From JAVBTT01 sp031556035 (GTDB lineage: Bacteria; Bacillota; Clostridia; Oscillospirales; UBA929): a stretch of 64,000 bases of DNA. This document shows, piece by piece, positions 51,426 to 60,312 of this stretch (its first letter is position 1; the number at the start of each line of letters is the position of its first letter). The position numbers and the translations under genes were made by a program. The notes beneath the pieces are model-generated. The model was not told the origin of the DNA. It ran no database searches and was given only the letters and a program-made list of their open reading frames with translations. The stretch lies in contig JAVBTT010000021.1 of the NCBI GenBank assembly GCA_031556035.1, positions 14,197-78,196 on the forward strand. Reading direction: 5' to 3'.

Positions 51426-52439
51426 TTATCCGCGCCAGCCCAGCAGAAGGGAAGCGGTACGCTCTATATCCCGGCGGGTTATGCCGTGGTGAGTGACAAA
51501 CCGGATCCCTGAGGCGTCACAGGGGTTGGCGAGCACGCCGTTTTCCCTCAGGTATATGTGCAGCCCGGAAGCGTCTCTGCCGGGAAAGCTGACAAACGCC
51601 ATGTTTATTTCCACCGGCCTTATGCTGACTGCGCCGCTCTCTGAAAGCAGGGAGGCAAGATATGCCGCGTTTTCATGATCCTCGGCCAGCCTCTCCCTCA
51701 TACTCTCCAGCGCGACAATTCCGGCCGCCGCCAGTATTCCCGCCTGCCGCATTCCGCCGCCGAGCAACTTGCGGTTTTTTCGAGCCCGGCAGATTATGCC
51801 GGCGTCTCCGCAGAGCATGGAGCCCACTGGGGCGCAAAGGCCCTTGGACAGGCAGAACATCACCGTATCGGCGTGCCGGGCGATATCCGAAGCCTGGCAG
51901 CCCAGGACGAGCGCTGCGTTGAATATTCTGGCGCCGTCCAGATGGACGCGCAGCCCAGCGTTATCGGCCACGGCGCGCATATCCGCCATATACTCAAGCG
52001 GGGGCACCCTGCCGCAGCCGTGTGCATTTTCAAGGCAGAGCATCGCGGAGGTTGGCTCATGGATATCGTCGGGCCTGACGGCGGCCTTGACCTCGCCAAT
52101 TTCCATACGGCCCTCAACAGATTTAACAGTCCGTATATTGACACCGGACAGCACCGCCGCCGCGCCGACCTCATGCCAGACGATATGAGAGCTTACGTCT
52201 GCTATTATTTCGTCCCCGCGTCTTGTCTGGCTCATTATGGCTAGCTGGTTGCCCATAGTGCCGGAGGGGACGAACAGGGCGGCCTCTTTTTTAAGTATTG
52301 CCGCAGACAGCTCCTCAAGTCTCTTGACAGTGGGGTCATCCCCGTACACGTCGTCGCCGACCTCGGCGCTCATCATGGCACGGCGCATCCCCTCCGTGGG
52401 CATTGTCACCGTGTCGCTGCGAAGGTCTATTATATTCAT
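51426..52439 (-). CDS. Low-specificity L-threonine aldolase (PLP fold type I)
   Basis: Cleaves threonine or allo-threonine to glycine and acetaldehyde. Start block IIDLRSDTVTMPTEGMRRAM, then VGDDVYGDDPTVKRLEEL, SGTMGNQLAIM, and the PLP lysine region MFCLSKGLCAPVGSMLCG. Length 337. It is the last gene of the sugar-related minus-strand group, 63 bases after the GDSL gene; no metabolic link to the others is obvious. Related aldolases of the same fold exist, so substrate range is uncertain. Confidence 0.92.
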   Translation of the reverse strand: MNIIDLRSDTVTMPTEGMRRAMMSAEVGDDVYGDDPTVKRLEELSAAILKKEAALFVPSGTMGNQLAIMSQTRRGDEIIADVSSHIVWHEVGAAAVLSGVNIRTVKSVEGRMEIGEVKAAVRPDDIHEPTSAMLCLENAHGCGRVPPLEYMADMRAVADNAGLRVHLDGARIFNAALVLGCQASDIARHADTVMFCLSKGLCAPVGSMLCGDAGIICRARKNRKLLGGGMRQAGILAAAGIVALESMRERLAEDHENAAYLASLLSESGAVSIRPVEINMAFVSFPGRDASGLHIYLRENGVLANPCDASGIRFVTHHGITRRDIERTASLLLGWRG

Positions 52440-52502
52440 CTTTTGGTCCTCATTTTTTGAGTTTGTAGACGCATCCCCGCCTAGGGCGTCGATACCGGAT
52501 TC

Positions 52503-53141
52503 TCACAGGAACTTTTTTATCTCGACCGCCAAAGCTGCGGCAAGCGATCTGTGCGCCTCGCGGTCCAGATGAACGCCCTCTGTTTCAGATACCGAGCAGT
52601 AGCTCCCGGCGTCTAAAAAGCGGCAGCCAAGCTCTTTGGCGACAGCGGAAAAGTGACGGGCAAGCCCTTTGGAGCGCTCAATGGCAAGCGGGCCAAAGTG
52701 CTCGTCGAAAACCGAATTGTTCAACAGACCCTCGCCAAGCGGTGCGGGGGAGACGAGCATAAGCTCAGCCCTGCTTCCCCGTTCCCAGTTCTGTGGATTC
52801 AGCACCACCCGCGCGAGCCGAGACATGCCGCGCGCGATGTCGTAGGCGCTGTTGGCGAAAAAACCCTTGCAGTCGTTGGTTCCCAGCATGATGATCACCA
52901 AGTCAAGCGGCTGGTGGCTCTGCAGGCAGGGGAGCAGATAATCAACTCCACTGCGGTGAGGGGAGGTCTGATCGTCAAAGACGGTCGTGCGCCCGCCGAG
53001 GCCTTCCTCGATTATTCTGTACTCATTGCCAAGCGTTTCCTGCAAAAGCCCGGTCCAGCGCTCGTGAAGCTGAAAGCGCCCCCAGGTCTCCGGGTCGCAG
53101 CCGTATGTATTAGAGTCTCCAAAGCATAAAATGTGTTTCAT
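52503..53141 (-). CDS. SGNH/GDSL hydrolase (esterase)
   Basis: Serine esterase of the SGNH fold, 212 residues, cytosolic since no signal is seen. Block I ILCFGDSNTYGCDPETWGRF holds the nucleophile Ser, block III IIMLGTNDCK the oxyanion Asn, and the C-terminal AGSYCSVSETEGVHLDREAH the Asp-x-x-His-like pair (catalytic Asp in block V is replaced by a Glu-Gly-Val-His arrangement). Likely removes acyl groups from carbohydrates or small esters. Located beside rhamnose mutarotase and a solute-binding protein, which fits a role in modified plant sugar use. Confidence 0.88.
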   Translation of the reverse strand: MKHILCFGDSNTYGCDPETWGRFQLHERWTGLLQETLGNEYRIIEEGLGGRTTVFDDQTSPHRSGVDYLLPCLQSHQPLDLVIIMLGTNDCKGFFANSAYDIARGMSRLARVVLNPQNWERGSRAELMLVSPAPLGEGLLNNSVFDEHFGPLAIERSKGLARHFSAVAKELGCRFLDAGSYCSVSETEGVHLDREAHRSLAAALAVEIKKFL

Positions 53142-53159
53142 AGTTTATTGATAACCTCA

Positions 53160-53480
53160 TTACTTATGGAAAAAGACTTGCCTGAGCTTGGGCTGTGCGC
53201 CGGTATCAGGGTCTTTTTCGGACGGCATTATCACATCGCTCATATGCTTGTCCCACTTTTTTACTATTTCGCTTCCCGCCTGGGTTTTAGCCGCGAAATC
53301 CACTCCGAATTCGCATTCGTAATAACCGAACAGCTCGTTTCCCACATTCCAGATGGTGTAGTTGTGGATACCGGCCTTGTTGAGCAGCTCGGTCATCTCG
53401 GGCCATATCTCGTCATGGCGCTTGATGTATTCGTCCAACTTCCCGTCAAATATCCTGAGTTTCCACGCGTATCTTTCCAT
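53160..53480 (-). CDS. rhaM: L-rhamnose mutarotase
   Basis: Small dimeric alpha/beta barrel protein that interconverts L-rhamnose anomers. MERYAWKLRIFDGKLDEYIKR at the start, HDEIWPEMTELLNKAGIHNY with the conserved His, and the aromatic WNVGNELFGYYECE match the family (DUF718). Length 106. Lies between the GDSL gene and the extracellular solute-binding protein, so the sugars taken up probably contain L-rhamnose. rhaA, rhaB and rhaD are not in the window. Confidence 0.92.
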   Translation of the reverse strand: MERYAWKLRIFDGKLDEYIKRHDEIWPEMTELLNKAGIHNYTIWNVGNELFGYYECEFGVDFAAKTQAGSEIVKKWDKHMSDVIMPSEKDPDTGAQPKLRQVFFHK

Positions 53481-53512
53481 AATGTTCCTCCTGAATTGTT
53501 TGTGTACTCGCG

Positions 53513-55150
53513 TTATTTGGATTTCCCACCCGTTTCGACATATGCTGCGAGCTTTTCGCTGAGTATCTCCTGATAGCCTGCGTCCAGATAATTCTCGACC
53601 GCCAAATCGTACAAATGGTCAAACTCAGAGGGTCTGCAGGTTATAAGCTTGATCTGGTATTCCTCCCACAGGGCCTTTAGGGTGGCCTGGTATATGCTGA
53701 GTGATTCTATGGTGTGGCCGGCAAACAGGTAGTCCTCATATTCGTTTGGACGCAGGTATTTGTCAATGCACTCCTTGTTGTCCTTAATCAGATACTCAAA
53801 GCCCTCCGGGGCGTATGTCACCATCTGAACCCTTAAATTATCCTCCTCATTGCCGAAGTCTTTACCCTCGGTGACAAGACACCAGATATCCTTATTCGAG
53901 TTGTAGTTGAGGGCCTCTTCGCCGGCGTATTCTATCGGCTTTGGCAAACCGTCCTCCAGCGCATAGGTAAGGCCTTCAATACCGTTCTGAAGAGTGAAGA
54001 GGTTCTCCTGGTCGCACATCCAATCCAGCAGCATGAGCACTGCCTCGGGGTGCTTGGAGCTCGCGTTTATGCCGTTGAGCATCCCAAAGGGCCAGTAAGC
54101 CCGTCTGGCCACATTTGTCCCTTTCGGGCTCAGGGCGCGGGGATCGAGGATGGCAAGCCGGGCCGAGGGGACGGAGGCGACTAGATTTTGGATGACCTGC
54201 GGGTTTGTGCTCATATAAAAGCTGTAGACCCCACCCTTACCGCTCATAAAATCAGTCTGCGCGGTATTGCCGTTTTTGTCAAACGCCCAGTCGGGGCTAA
54301 TTAAGCCCTCACTGAACATTTGGTTGTACCATTTCAGAGCGTGCCGCGTCGCCTCCCAGGGCAGAGCGGCCACCGACACATCGGAGTACAGGGCGACTTC
54401 CTCTGGGTCTGGGGGATAGTCGCGGAACGGATAATTATACATGGTATTGGGATTAATGACTGAAAGAGTATAGGGAACGGTAGCTTCGCCGCCGAGTCCC
54501 AGCTCTTTAAATTTGCGAAGAGCGGCTTCAAACTCCGTGATGCTTTCCGGCATATGGAGTCCGACCGCGTCAAGCCAGTCCTGCCGGATAAGTGTCACCC
54601 AGTTATATACCTCAGGGCGGGTGGCCGGGAGAAAAATCTGCTTTCCCTCGACAATGCCGTAACTGATTACGCCTGCTGAATGAGCGAGGTAGTTAGGGGC
54701 GTAGCGCTCAAGCATGTCCTTGGGAATCTCCTGAAACACGCCCATGGAATAGTATTTCATCGCAACCGGATAGTCGTAATCAAAAATTAAATCGGGGGCT
54801 TCGTTTACTGCCAGCATCATAGTGAATTTCTCAACGCCGGAGTTGCGGTTTATGGGTACATATGTAACCTGAATATTTAAAGCATCGCCAAAGCTCTCCT
54901 GTATGTATCTGGTCCAGTAGTTGTTGTCGACAGGCTTTTGCCCTTGGATAATGCGGTCATAAACCGGGATTCTTATTTCAATTTGATTTTCGTATTTGGT
55001 GTATTTTCCCGATTTAAGTCCGTTGGACACTGAAGTAGAATCCGGCTTAACTGATGGAGATGGCTCCGGCGAGACGCTAAAGCATCCCGTGAGCGAAATG
55101 AAAAGGGCCGACGAAAGCAATAATAAAATAAAAAAACTGCGAACCTTCAT
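53513..55150 (-). CDS. Extracellular solute-binding lipoprotein of an ABC sugar importer
   Basis: Exported binding protein for a carbohydrate ABC importer. The signal peptide ends in a lipobox LFISLTGC (Cys near 23), followed by a Pro/Ser-rich linker and a family 1 solute-binding fold of the LplA/YtcQ type, about 510 residues, with MMLAVNEAPDLIFDYDYPV and AYWPFGMLNGINASSKHPEA near the hinge. Length 545. No permease or ATPase gene is near it, so it is an orphan in this window. The regulator gene lies upstream (49 bases), rhamnose mutarotase downstream. Confidence 0.9.
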   Translation of the reverse strand: MKVRSFFILLLLSSALFISLTGCFSVSPEPSPSVKPDSTSVSNGLKSGKYTKYENQIEIRIPVYDRIIQGQKPVDNNYWTRYIQESFGDALNIQVTYVPINRNSGVEKFTMMLAVNEAPDLIFDYDYPVAMKYYSMGVFQEIPKDMLERYAPNYLAHSAGVISYGIVEGKQIFLPATRPEVYNWVTLIRQDWLDAVGLHMPESITEFEAALRKFKELGLGGEATVPYTLSVINPNTMYNYPFRDYPPDPEEVALYSDVSVAALPWEATRHALKWYNQMFSEGLISPDWAFDKNGNTAQTDFMSGKGGVYSFYMSTNPQVIQNLVASVPSARLAILDPRALSPKGTNVARRAYWPFGMLNGINASSKHPEAVLMLLDWMCDQENLFTLQNGIEGLTYALEDGLPKPIEYAGEEALNYNSNKDIWCLVTEGKDFGNEEDNLRVQMVTYAPEGFEYLIKDNKECIDKYLRPNEYEDYLFAGHTIESLSIYQATLKALWEEYQIKLITCRPSEFDHLYDLAVENYLDAGYQEILSEKLAAYVETGGKSK

Positions 55151-55199
55151 AATTGGGCCCTCCTTTCATACGTCTCAAAAATGCCTGTTCAGTCTGATG

Positions 55200-57518
55200 T
55201 TATTCCTGCTGATCACCCTTTGAACTTAAATACCTGTACTCGCCCGGAGTGATCCCCTCATATTTTTTGAAAAACCTGTTGAAGCTCTGCAGATTGCTGT
55301 AGCCAAGCTGAGAAGATATCGACGCGAGCGTCATGCCCGTTTCCTTGAGCAAGTGCTTGGCCTCATTTATCCTTCTGGTATTCACAAGATCCAAAAGGCT
55401 TTCCCCTGTGTTTTCCTTGACGATTTTCCTTATATAGGAATAGCTTATGCCGATCTCAGCGGCCATTTTCTCAAAATCTATTTCCTGCCTGAAATGGTTG
55501 TCGATATACTCGGTGATCATGGAAATATGGCTTTGTTCGCCGATGCTGTTTTGATTAGAGTAGAGTATAATTTTTTTGCATAAATCCTTGAGGAAATCGC
55601 TTTTTTCAGACAGGGTTTCCATGCCGGCCAGCAAGGAGTAAAGATCGGCGGTGTTTCCATAGGCGGAGCTTATGCGTATTTCCTGTTCGGTGCAGTATTT
55701 GATTATGACACCTAAAATAACATGGAACACTTGAATAATATTGTCGGTGGACAGTTCTCTCATTTCAAGGGCGAGAGCGTCGAATTCCTGTTCCAGCGAT
55801 TCGATGTTTTGGGCGTTTAAATAATTTAAAATGCGGATTTCGCGTTGGTATGGATAACTGTATCGTGGATACTGGCTTTGTTCCCAGCAGATCACCTCGC
55901 CATAACCGACGACTATTCTTCTTCCAAGAGCTTCGAGTGCCTGGAGGAAGGACGGTCTGATCCCGTTGAGGGTTTTCTGAGGAGAGCCCACTCCTATTGT
56001 GAAGGTGTGCTTGACAAGCTTGGAGGCTTCGGAGGCAATTTCAAACGCATTTTCAGAGAGCGTTCCACATATGGAAGGCAGGATTTTGGCGGGGAAATTT
56101 ACAACGGCGGCCACGGAGCCTCCTTCAATCACAGCGGAGGTGCAAACGCCCTCCGGCATAATGCCGCTCTCACAGCGTGAGGCGATGAAATTCAGGAAGT
56201 AGCTGCGCTGCTCGGACGTGAAACGGTCGACAAAGGCAGCGTTCTGGTCCACTGAAAAAACCAGGACAATAAAATTTTCATGCGGATAGCTTGTTAGCTT
56301 TATATCGTCGGCATCACAGCGGGAGGGAAGGCCGTGCAGAAGGTCAAGGACATACATCTCCTGAACTCTGTTTTTGCTGCTCTCCACAACTTCCCTGAGT
56401 TGCTGCTCCTGACCGGTGACATCCTCAAAGGCTTTGAGGATATACACAAACTCATTTCTGAGCCCTTTGCCAAACGTGTATCTTCCGCGCAAACTGGCGA
56501 GCAGCTTGCTCATAGGGGAGGCTATTCTTATGAGCAATATGGATATTATGATCAAGCCTGCGGAAATGCAGGCAGCAAGAACGGCTAAGTTGCGGTTTCT
56601 CAGAGCGGTGACCTGCGCGGTCAAATTTTCGAGGGAATGATTGCTTATATATATCCATCCGCTGAAGTCCGTCTTGTTATATACGGACAGGCTGTGCTCG
56701 TCGCTGCCCGGATTGGAGATGTAGCCACTTTGCTCGTAGGAGGCCAGAACCTGCGAAATGACAGGGTCGTCCGACATATTCCTGGAAAACATTAGCTTAT
56801 CGGGATGCAGCACGATATTTCCCTCGGTGTCGACAACATAACAGTAGCCGTCCGAATCAAATTCCGAGATATTGGCGAGGTCGCACAGGTTTTTCTCATA
56901 TATGTTTGCAATCAGCACGCCGTCAAATCCGGCGATTATTGATTTAATCTGATATACGCAGCTTACGACATTGATTTCAGGGTCGCTCTGCGAAAAATTC
57001 GATACGACGGAGCCGGATATTTTGCGGGGAATCCATTTCCTTGAGGGCGCCCCTGAAAACTCCTCCTCATATGAGCTCAGCCAGTCCAGGTCGGTAAATT
57101 CGTCGTATCTTACTATGCCGTTGTCAGTTGTTATTATGTAGTCCGCGTTTCTGGGATAGATGTATATCGAGTGAAAAAAAGTGTTGGTATAGGTCGCGTC
57201 CTGAAGGAGGCCCAAAACCTTGTTGTATTGAAGGATATTGTTGACATTGTTTTTTATGGTGTCATATGACTTTACCCTGCCTATATATGACACTGACTCG
57301 TTCATCGGAATCCGTGTTATTTCCCTGTTTATTTCATTGAACATCATGCTGCTCATTTTCTGTGCGTTTTGAAGATTTATGTTGGCGAACCTGGATATTT
57401 CGCCTTCGGTATAGCGCATGAATTCATTGCTGTAGGTATAGTATGATACGATTAGAGGCGCAATAATGAAGGCGAGGAAGGAAAAAAAGAGAAGAATAAT
57501 CATATTGAGCCTTTTCAC
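55200..57518 (-). CDS. Membrane AraC-family regulator with Cache sensor domain
   Basis: Transmembrane transcription factor of the type found with Paenibacillus/Clostridium sugar importers. Two membrane helices (LNMIILLFFSFLAFIIAPLI and LAVLAACISAGLIIISILL) flank a Cache-like extracellular domain of about 270 residues. A cytosolic linker (about residues 350-660) follows, and the last 100 residues are an AraC HTH: FRQEIDFEKMAAEIGISYSY and LGYSNLQSFNRFFKKYEGIT. A GTG at 57518 is preferred because GGGAG lies five to eleven bases before it; the frame opens at 57530. It probably senses a sugar outside the cell and switches on the solute-binding protein gene downstream. Confidence 0.9.
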   Translation of the reverse strand: MKRLNMIILLFFSFLAFIIAPLIVSYYTYSNEFMRYTEGEISRFANINLQNAQKMSSMMFNEINREITRIPMNESVSYIGRVKSYDTIKNNVNNILQYNKVLGLLQDATYTNTFFHSIYIYPRNADYIITTDNGIVRYDEFTDLDWLSSYEEEFSGAPSRKWIPRKISGSVVSNFSQSDPEINVVSCVYQIKSIIAGFDGVLIANIYEKNLCDLANISEFDSDGYCYVVDTEGNIVLHPDKLMFSRNMSDDPVISQVLASYEQSGYISNPGSDEHSLSVYNKTDFSGWIYISNHSLENLTAQVTALRNRNLAVLAACISAGLIIISILLIRIASPMSKLLASLRGRYTFGKGLRNEFVYILKAFEDVTGQEQQLREVVESSKNRVQEMYVLDLLHGLPSRCDADDIKLTSYPHENFIVLVFSVDQNAAFVDRFTSEQRSYFLNFIASRCESGIMPEGVCTSAVIEGGSVAAVVNFPAKILPSICGTLSENAFEIASEASKLVKHTFTIGVGSPQKTLNGIRPSFLQALEALGRRIVVGYGEVICWEQSQYPRYSYPYQREIRILNYLNAQNIESLEQEFDALALEMRELSTDNIIQVFHVILGVIIKYCTEQEIRISSAYGNTADLYSLLAGMETLSEKSDFLKDLCKKIILYSNQNSIGEQSHISMITEYIDNHFRQEIDFEKMAAEIGISYSYIRKIVKENTGESLLDLVNTRRINEAKHLLKETGMTLASISSQLGYSNLQSFNRFFKKYEGITPGEYRYLSSKGDQQE

Positions 57519-57575
57519 TGCTTCTCCCACCTCCCTTTGTCGACTTGCCTGAAAAAAACTGAATCGACAATATGT

Positions 57576-57603
57576 ATTATAGCATATAATCGACGGCTGG
57601 CAA
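57576..57603 (-). promoter_or_regulatory. Sigma-A promoter of the AraC-type regulator gene
   Basis: Minus strand TTGCCA (57598-57603), 16 bases, TATAAT (57576-57581), about 55 bases before the start codon. Confidence 0.65.
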
Positions 57604-57618
57604 GCGATTAATTATTTT

Positions 57619-57646
57619 TTGACTTGGTATTTAAACCATTTATTAT
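57619..57646 (+). promoter_or_regulatory. Probable promoter of the polysaccharide deacetylase gene
   Basis: Plus strand TTGACT (57619-57624), 16 bases, TATTAT (57641-57646). The spacer holds a near-palindrome GGTATTTAAACC. Transcription would begin near 57653, leaving a leader of about 70 bases. Confidence 0.6.
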
Positions 57647-57725
57647 ATTTATGTGGTTGTTATTATTTCGTTAAATGCTGAAATAATATATAAACAGACT
57701 TTTTATGGAGTGAAGCAGTATATTT

Positions 57726-58559
57726 ATGCGCAAAACAATAATATTATGCATATTGACCATATTTGTTGCGGAGCAAGGCGGGACGGTGTGCGCTTTTGAC
57801 AATGTGGAAAGCTGCAAAACAGCAGAATTGCCAATATTGATGTATCACAGAGTAAGCAGGGACGCAGGTCTTCAGGGGAGGTTTTGCATTTCGCCGCAGG
57901 CGCTGGAGCGTGATCTTGCCTACCTAAAGGAAAACGGCTATGAATGCGTGCTGTTCTCCGATGTAATTGCCTTTGCAGAGGGAACGGGGGAGCTGCCCCG
58001 AAAGCCCGTAATGCTGACGTTTGACGACGGGAACTACTCAGATTACAGATACCTGTACCCGCTGCTCAAAAAATACGATGTGAAGGCCGTGATCTCCATA
58101 TTGGGAAAGGAAACTGATAAATACTCTGCCGACGGGAGAAACATTAACTACCCAAACCTGACCTGGAAGCAGCTTGCGGAAATGGCTGAAAGCGGTCATG
58201 TGGAAATTCAGAGTCACGGCTATGATCTGCACGGCCCTAACGGGGCTCTGAAGCGAAGGGGGGAGAGCGCGGAAGAATATGAGGAGAGGCTGTCGGAGGA
58301 TTTAATGAGGCTTCAGGAGAGGGTAGAGGAGATGACTGGAACAGCTCCAACGGTCTTTGCCTATCCCAAGGGCGCGATAAGCGCAGCGTCAAAGGGAATA
58401 TTGAAGAACCTGGGATTCAAGGGCAGCCTGGGCTGCGAGGAGGGCGTCAACATAATAGAGGTGGGAAAGCCGGAACAGCTCTTCAAGCTCAGGCGCATGA
58501 TAAGGACAAGCGGTATAAGCGCGGAAACAGCGCTTATAAAGGCCCAAAAAGATAAATGA
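57726..58559 (+). CDS. Secreted polysaccharide deacetylase (NodB domain)
   Basis: Exported carbohydrate esterase 4, removing acetyl groups from chitin-like, peptidoglycan or other sugars. A signal peptide (IIILCILTIFVAEQGGTVCA-like, residues 3-22) precedes the NodB fold. Motif 1 VMLTFDDGNYSDY has the catalytic Asp and metal Asp, and motif 2 IQSHGYDLHGP has the metal-binding H-x4-H. Motif 3 region VFAYPKGAIS is also present. Length 277. Divergent to the AraC regulator gene, so the two may answer to the same regulator. A hairpin follows. Confidence 0.9.
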   Translation: MRKTIILCILTIFVAEQGGTVCAFDNVESCKTAELPILMYHRVSRDAGLQGRFCISPQALERDLAYLKENGYECVLFSDVIAFAEGTGELPRKPVMLTFDDGNYSDYRYLYPLLKKYDVKAVISILGKETDKYSADGRNINYPNLTWKQLAEMAESGHVEIQSHGYDLHGPNGALKRRGESAEEYEERLSEDLMRLQERVEEMTGTAPTVFAYPKGAISAASKGILKNLGFKGSLGCEEGVNIIEVGKPEQLFKLRRMIRTSGISAETALIKAQKDK

Positions 58560-58562
58560 CCT

Positions 58563-58602
58563 GTTTATGCCGCGGACGTCTTGAGTCGCCCGCGGCATAA
58601 AC
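58563..58602. terminator. Terminator between the deacetylase and a convergent small gene
   Basis: GTTTATGCCGCGG (58563-58575) pairs with CCGCGGCATAAAC (58590-58602), thirteen perfect pairs around a 14-base loop, between convergent genes. No long T-run. Confidence 0.65.
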
Positions 58603-58629
58603 ACGCCCTAGTATAACGCCTGCACAAAT

Positions 58630-58866
58630 TCAGCTTTTCTCGGAAAGTCTGCTCACCGCGTCGGCAATGCGCCGCTTTGCGTCATCTCCGGTGGCGGCGC
58701 CTTGTATTCCGTTGATGATCTCCGTTTTTTCCCCGTCGCTCAGCGCCCCAAACGCGCTCTGGGCATTGGAGTTTTGAGCAAGCGCCATTCCGAAGCCGAG
58801 CGGAAGATCGGGGACGTTGGGATTGGGGTTTTTGCCGATGCCAATAAATGTATCGCTATTTTTCAT
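58630..58866 (-). CDS. Small hypothetical protein, 78 residues
   Basis: I do not recognise a family. The N-terminal 30 residues are rich in Asn, Pro and Gly (FIGIGKNPNPNVPDLPLGFG), the C-terminal half is an Ala-rich helix ending RIADAVSRLSEKS; no membrane segment. GGAGGTGCGTGG precedes the ATG, so it is a real gene. It stands alone between the deacetylase gene and the broken ABC gene. Function unknown. Confidence 0.62.
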   Translation of the reverse strand: MKNSDTFIGIGKNPNPNVPDLPLGFGMALAQNSNAQSAFGALSDGEKTEIINGIQGAATGDDAKRRIADAVSRLSEKS

Positions 58867-58922
58867 TTTCCACGCACCTCCGCGCTCATTTTGCGCCTTG
58901 GGGCGTAAATTATACTAATACC

Positions 58923-60227
58923 TCAAAAGCTCCTTAGCTGCGCGTTCCAGAGCTCGGAGTATAGCCCGTTTTTAGCCAGAAGCTCATCGTGCGTACCGCT
59001 CTCCACAATGCCGTTTTCCGCGATGACGACAATTTCGTCGGCGTTTCTGATGGTGGAGAGCCGATGCGCAACCACAAGGGTAGTGCGGCCCTGCGACAAT
59101 CCGTCAAGCGCCTGCTGAATAGCAGCCTCGGTGGTGTTGTCAAGGGCGGAGGTGGCCTCGTCCAGTATAAGCAGGGGGGGATTTTTCAAAAAAACCCTAG
59201 CAATGGATATCCGCTGCTTCTGGCCGCCCGAGAGCATCACGCCGCGCTCTCCCACGAAGGTGTCGTATTTGTCCGGCAGGCTGTCTATAAAGTCGTGTAT
59301 GTTGGCCGATTGGGCGGCTTTTATTATGTCGTCCTCGGATGCGTCAAAGTCGCCGTACGCTATGTTGTCTCGTATGCTGCCGGTGAACAGAAATGTGTCC
59401 TGCTGTACTATACCTATATTGCGGCGCAGGCTGAGGCGGGTATAGCGCCTGATGTCCGTTCCGTCAATGGCTATCTCGCCGCTCTCCGGCTCGTAGAAGC
59501 GGGGCAGCAGATGGCATAGCGTGGACTTGCCTCCGCCCGACGGTCCAACCAGCGCGACGGTTCGGCCGGGCTTTATATCCAACGAGAGGTTGCGGAGCAC
59601 ATGCTGTCCCTCGTCATAACTGAAGGTGACGTTCCGGAAGCTGACGTCGCCCTTTATTGTGCTGAGCTCTATGGCGTCCGGGTCATCTGCCTCCGGAGGA
59701 ACCTCCAGCAGTTCCTGGACGCGCGTGAAGCCGCTCATGCCGGCCTGCAGCTGCTCAATAAAGTTTATTAGCTTTTTGATAGGATCGGTAAACTGCCCGG
59801 CAAACAGCAGATATGCGGCGTAATCTCCGCCGTTGATTTTTCCGTGGTAGGCGAACAGTCCGCCGGAAATAAGAGTGACTAGCACTAGTATGTCCATGAT
59901 CAGTCCTGTACCTGAGAAAAATTCCGCCATAGCCTGATATTGCTTTCCGCGCGCCTTGGCAAAGTCTACGCTTCCGGTCTGAAACTTGTTAAGCTCATAG
60001 TTCGAGGATTCGTACGCCTTGGATACGCGCACCCCCGCGATGCTGTTTTCGAGCTCCGCGTTGACCTCTCCGATTTTTACGCGGGTAAGCATGGCGGTAT
60101 TCATCAGCTTTACGCGTTTTTTTGCCGCGAACCAAACGAGAAACGGTAGAAACGCGAAAATAATCAGGGTCAGGGCAATATTCATTCTGGCGAGAAGTAT
60201 AAAGGAGCCAACTAGCGTTATTATTGA
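58923..60227 (-). pseudogene. ABC exporter (MsbA/LmrA type), N-terminus cut off by a mobile element
   Basis: C-terminal 430 or so residues of a half-transporter of the ABCB type. Walker A is VGPSGGGKSTLCHLL, signature MLSGGQKQRISIARVF, Walker B LLILDEATSALD, followed by the switch His in VVAHRLSTI. Homology begins at ITLVGSFILLARMNIALTL, which is transmembrane helix 4 or so; the first about 155 residues, with TM1-3, are missing. The frame is closed by a TAA at 60228-60230, just where the sequence changes to GATTATCCCGA repeats and the recombinase genes begin. So the gene was cut by insertion; the rest must lie beyond the window. The remaining ATG-led piece (60185) is unlikely to be active. 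Confidence 0.85.
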
Positions 60228-60243
60228 TTATCCCGACAAACAG

Positions 60244-60308
60244 ATTATCCCGATTTATATCGGACAGCCCTGCAATCAGGGCAGATTTCTTAAATAAATC
60301 GGGATAAT
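60244..60308. repeat. Inverted repeat at the recombinase element end
   Basis: ATTATCCCGATTTAT (60244-60258) and ATAAATCGGGATAAT (60294-60308) are perfect 15-base inverted arms, enclosing GCCCTG-CAAT-CAGGGC (60267-60282). A direct copy of ATTATCCCGA lies 17 bases before the left arm (60227-60236), exactly at the junction with the ABC gene. The layout fits a recombinase binding/crossover site. Confidence 0.65.
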
Positions 60309-60312
60309 AATG

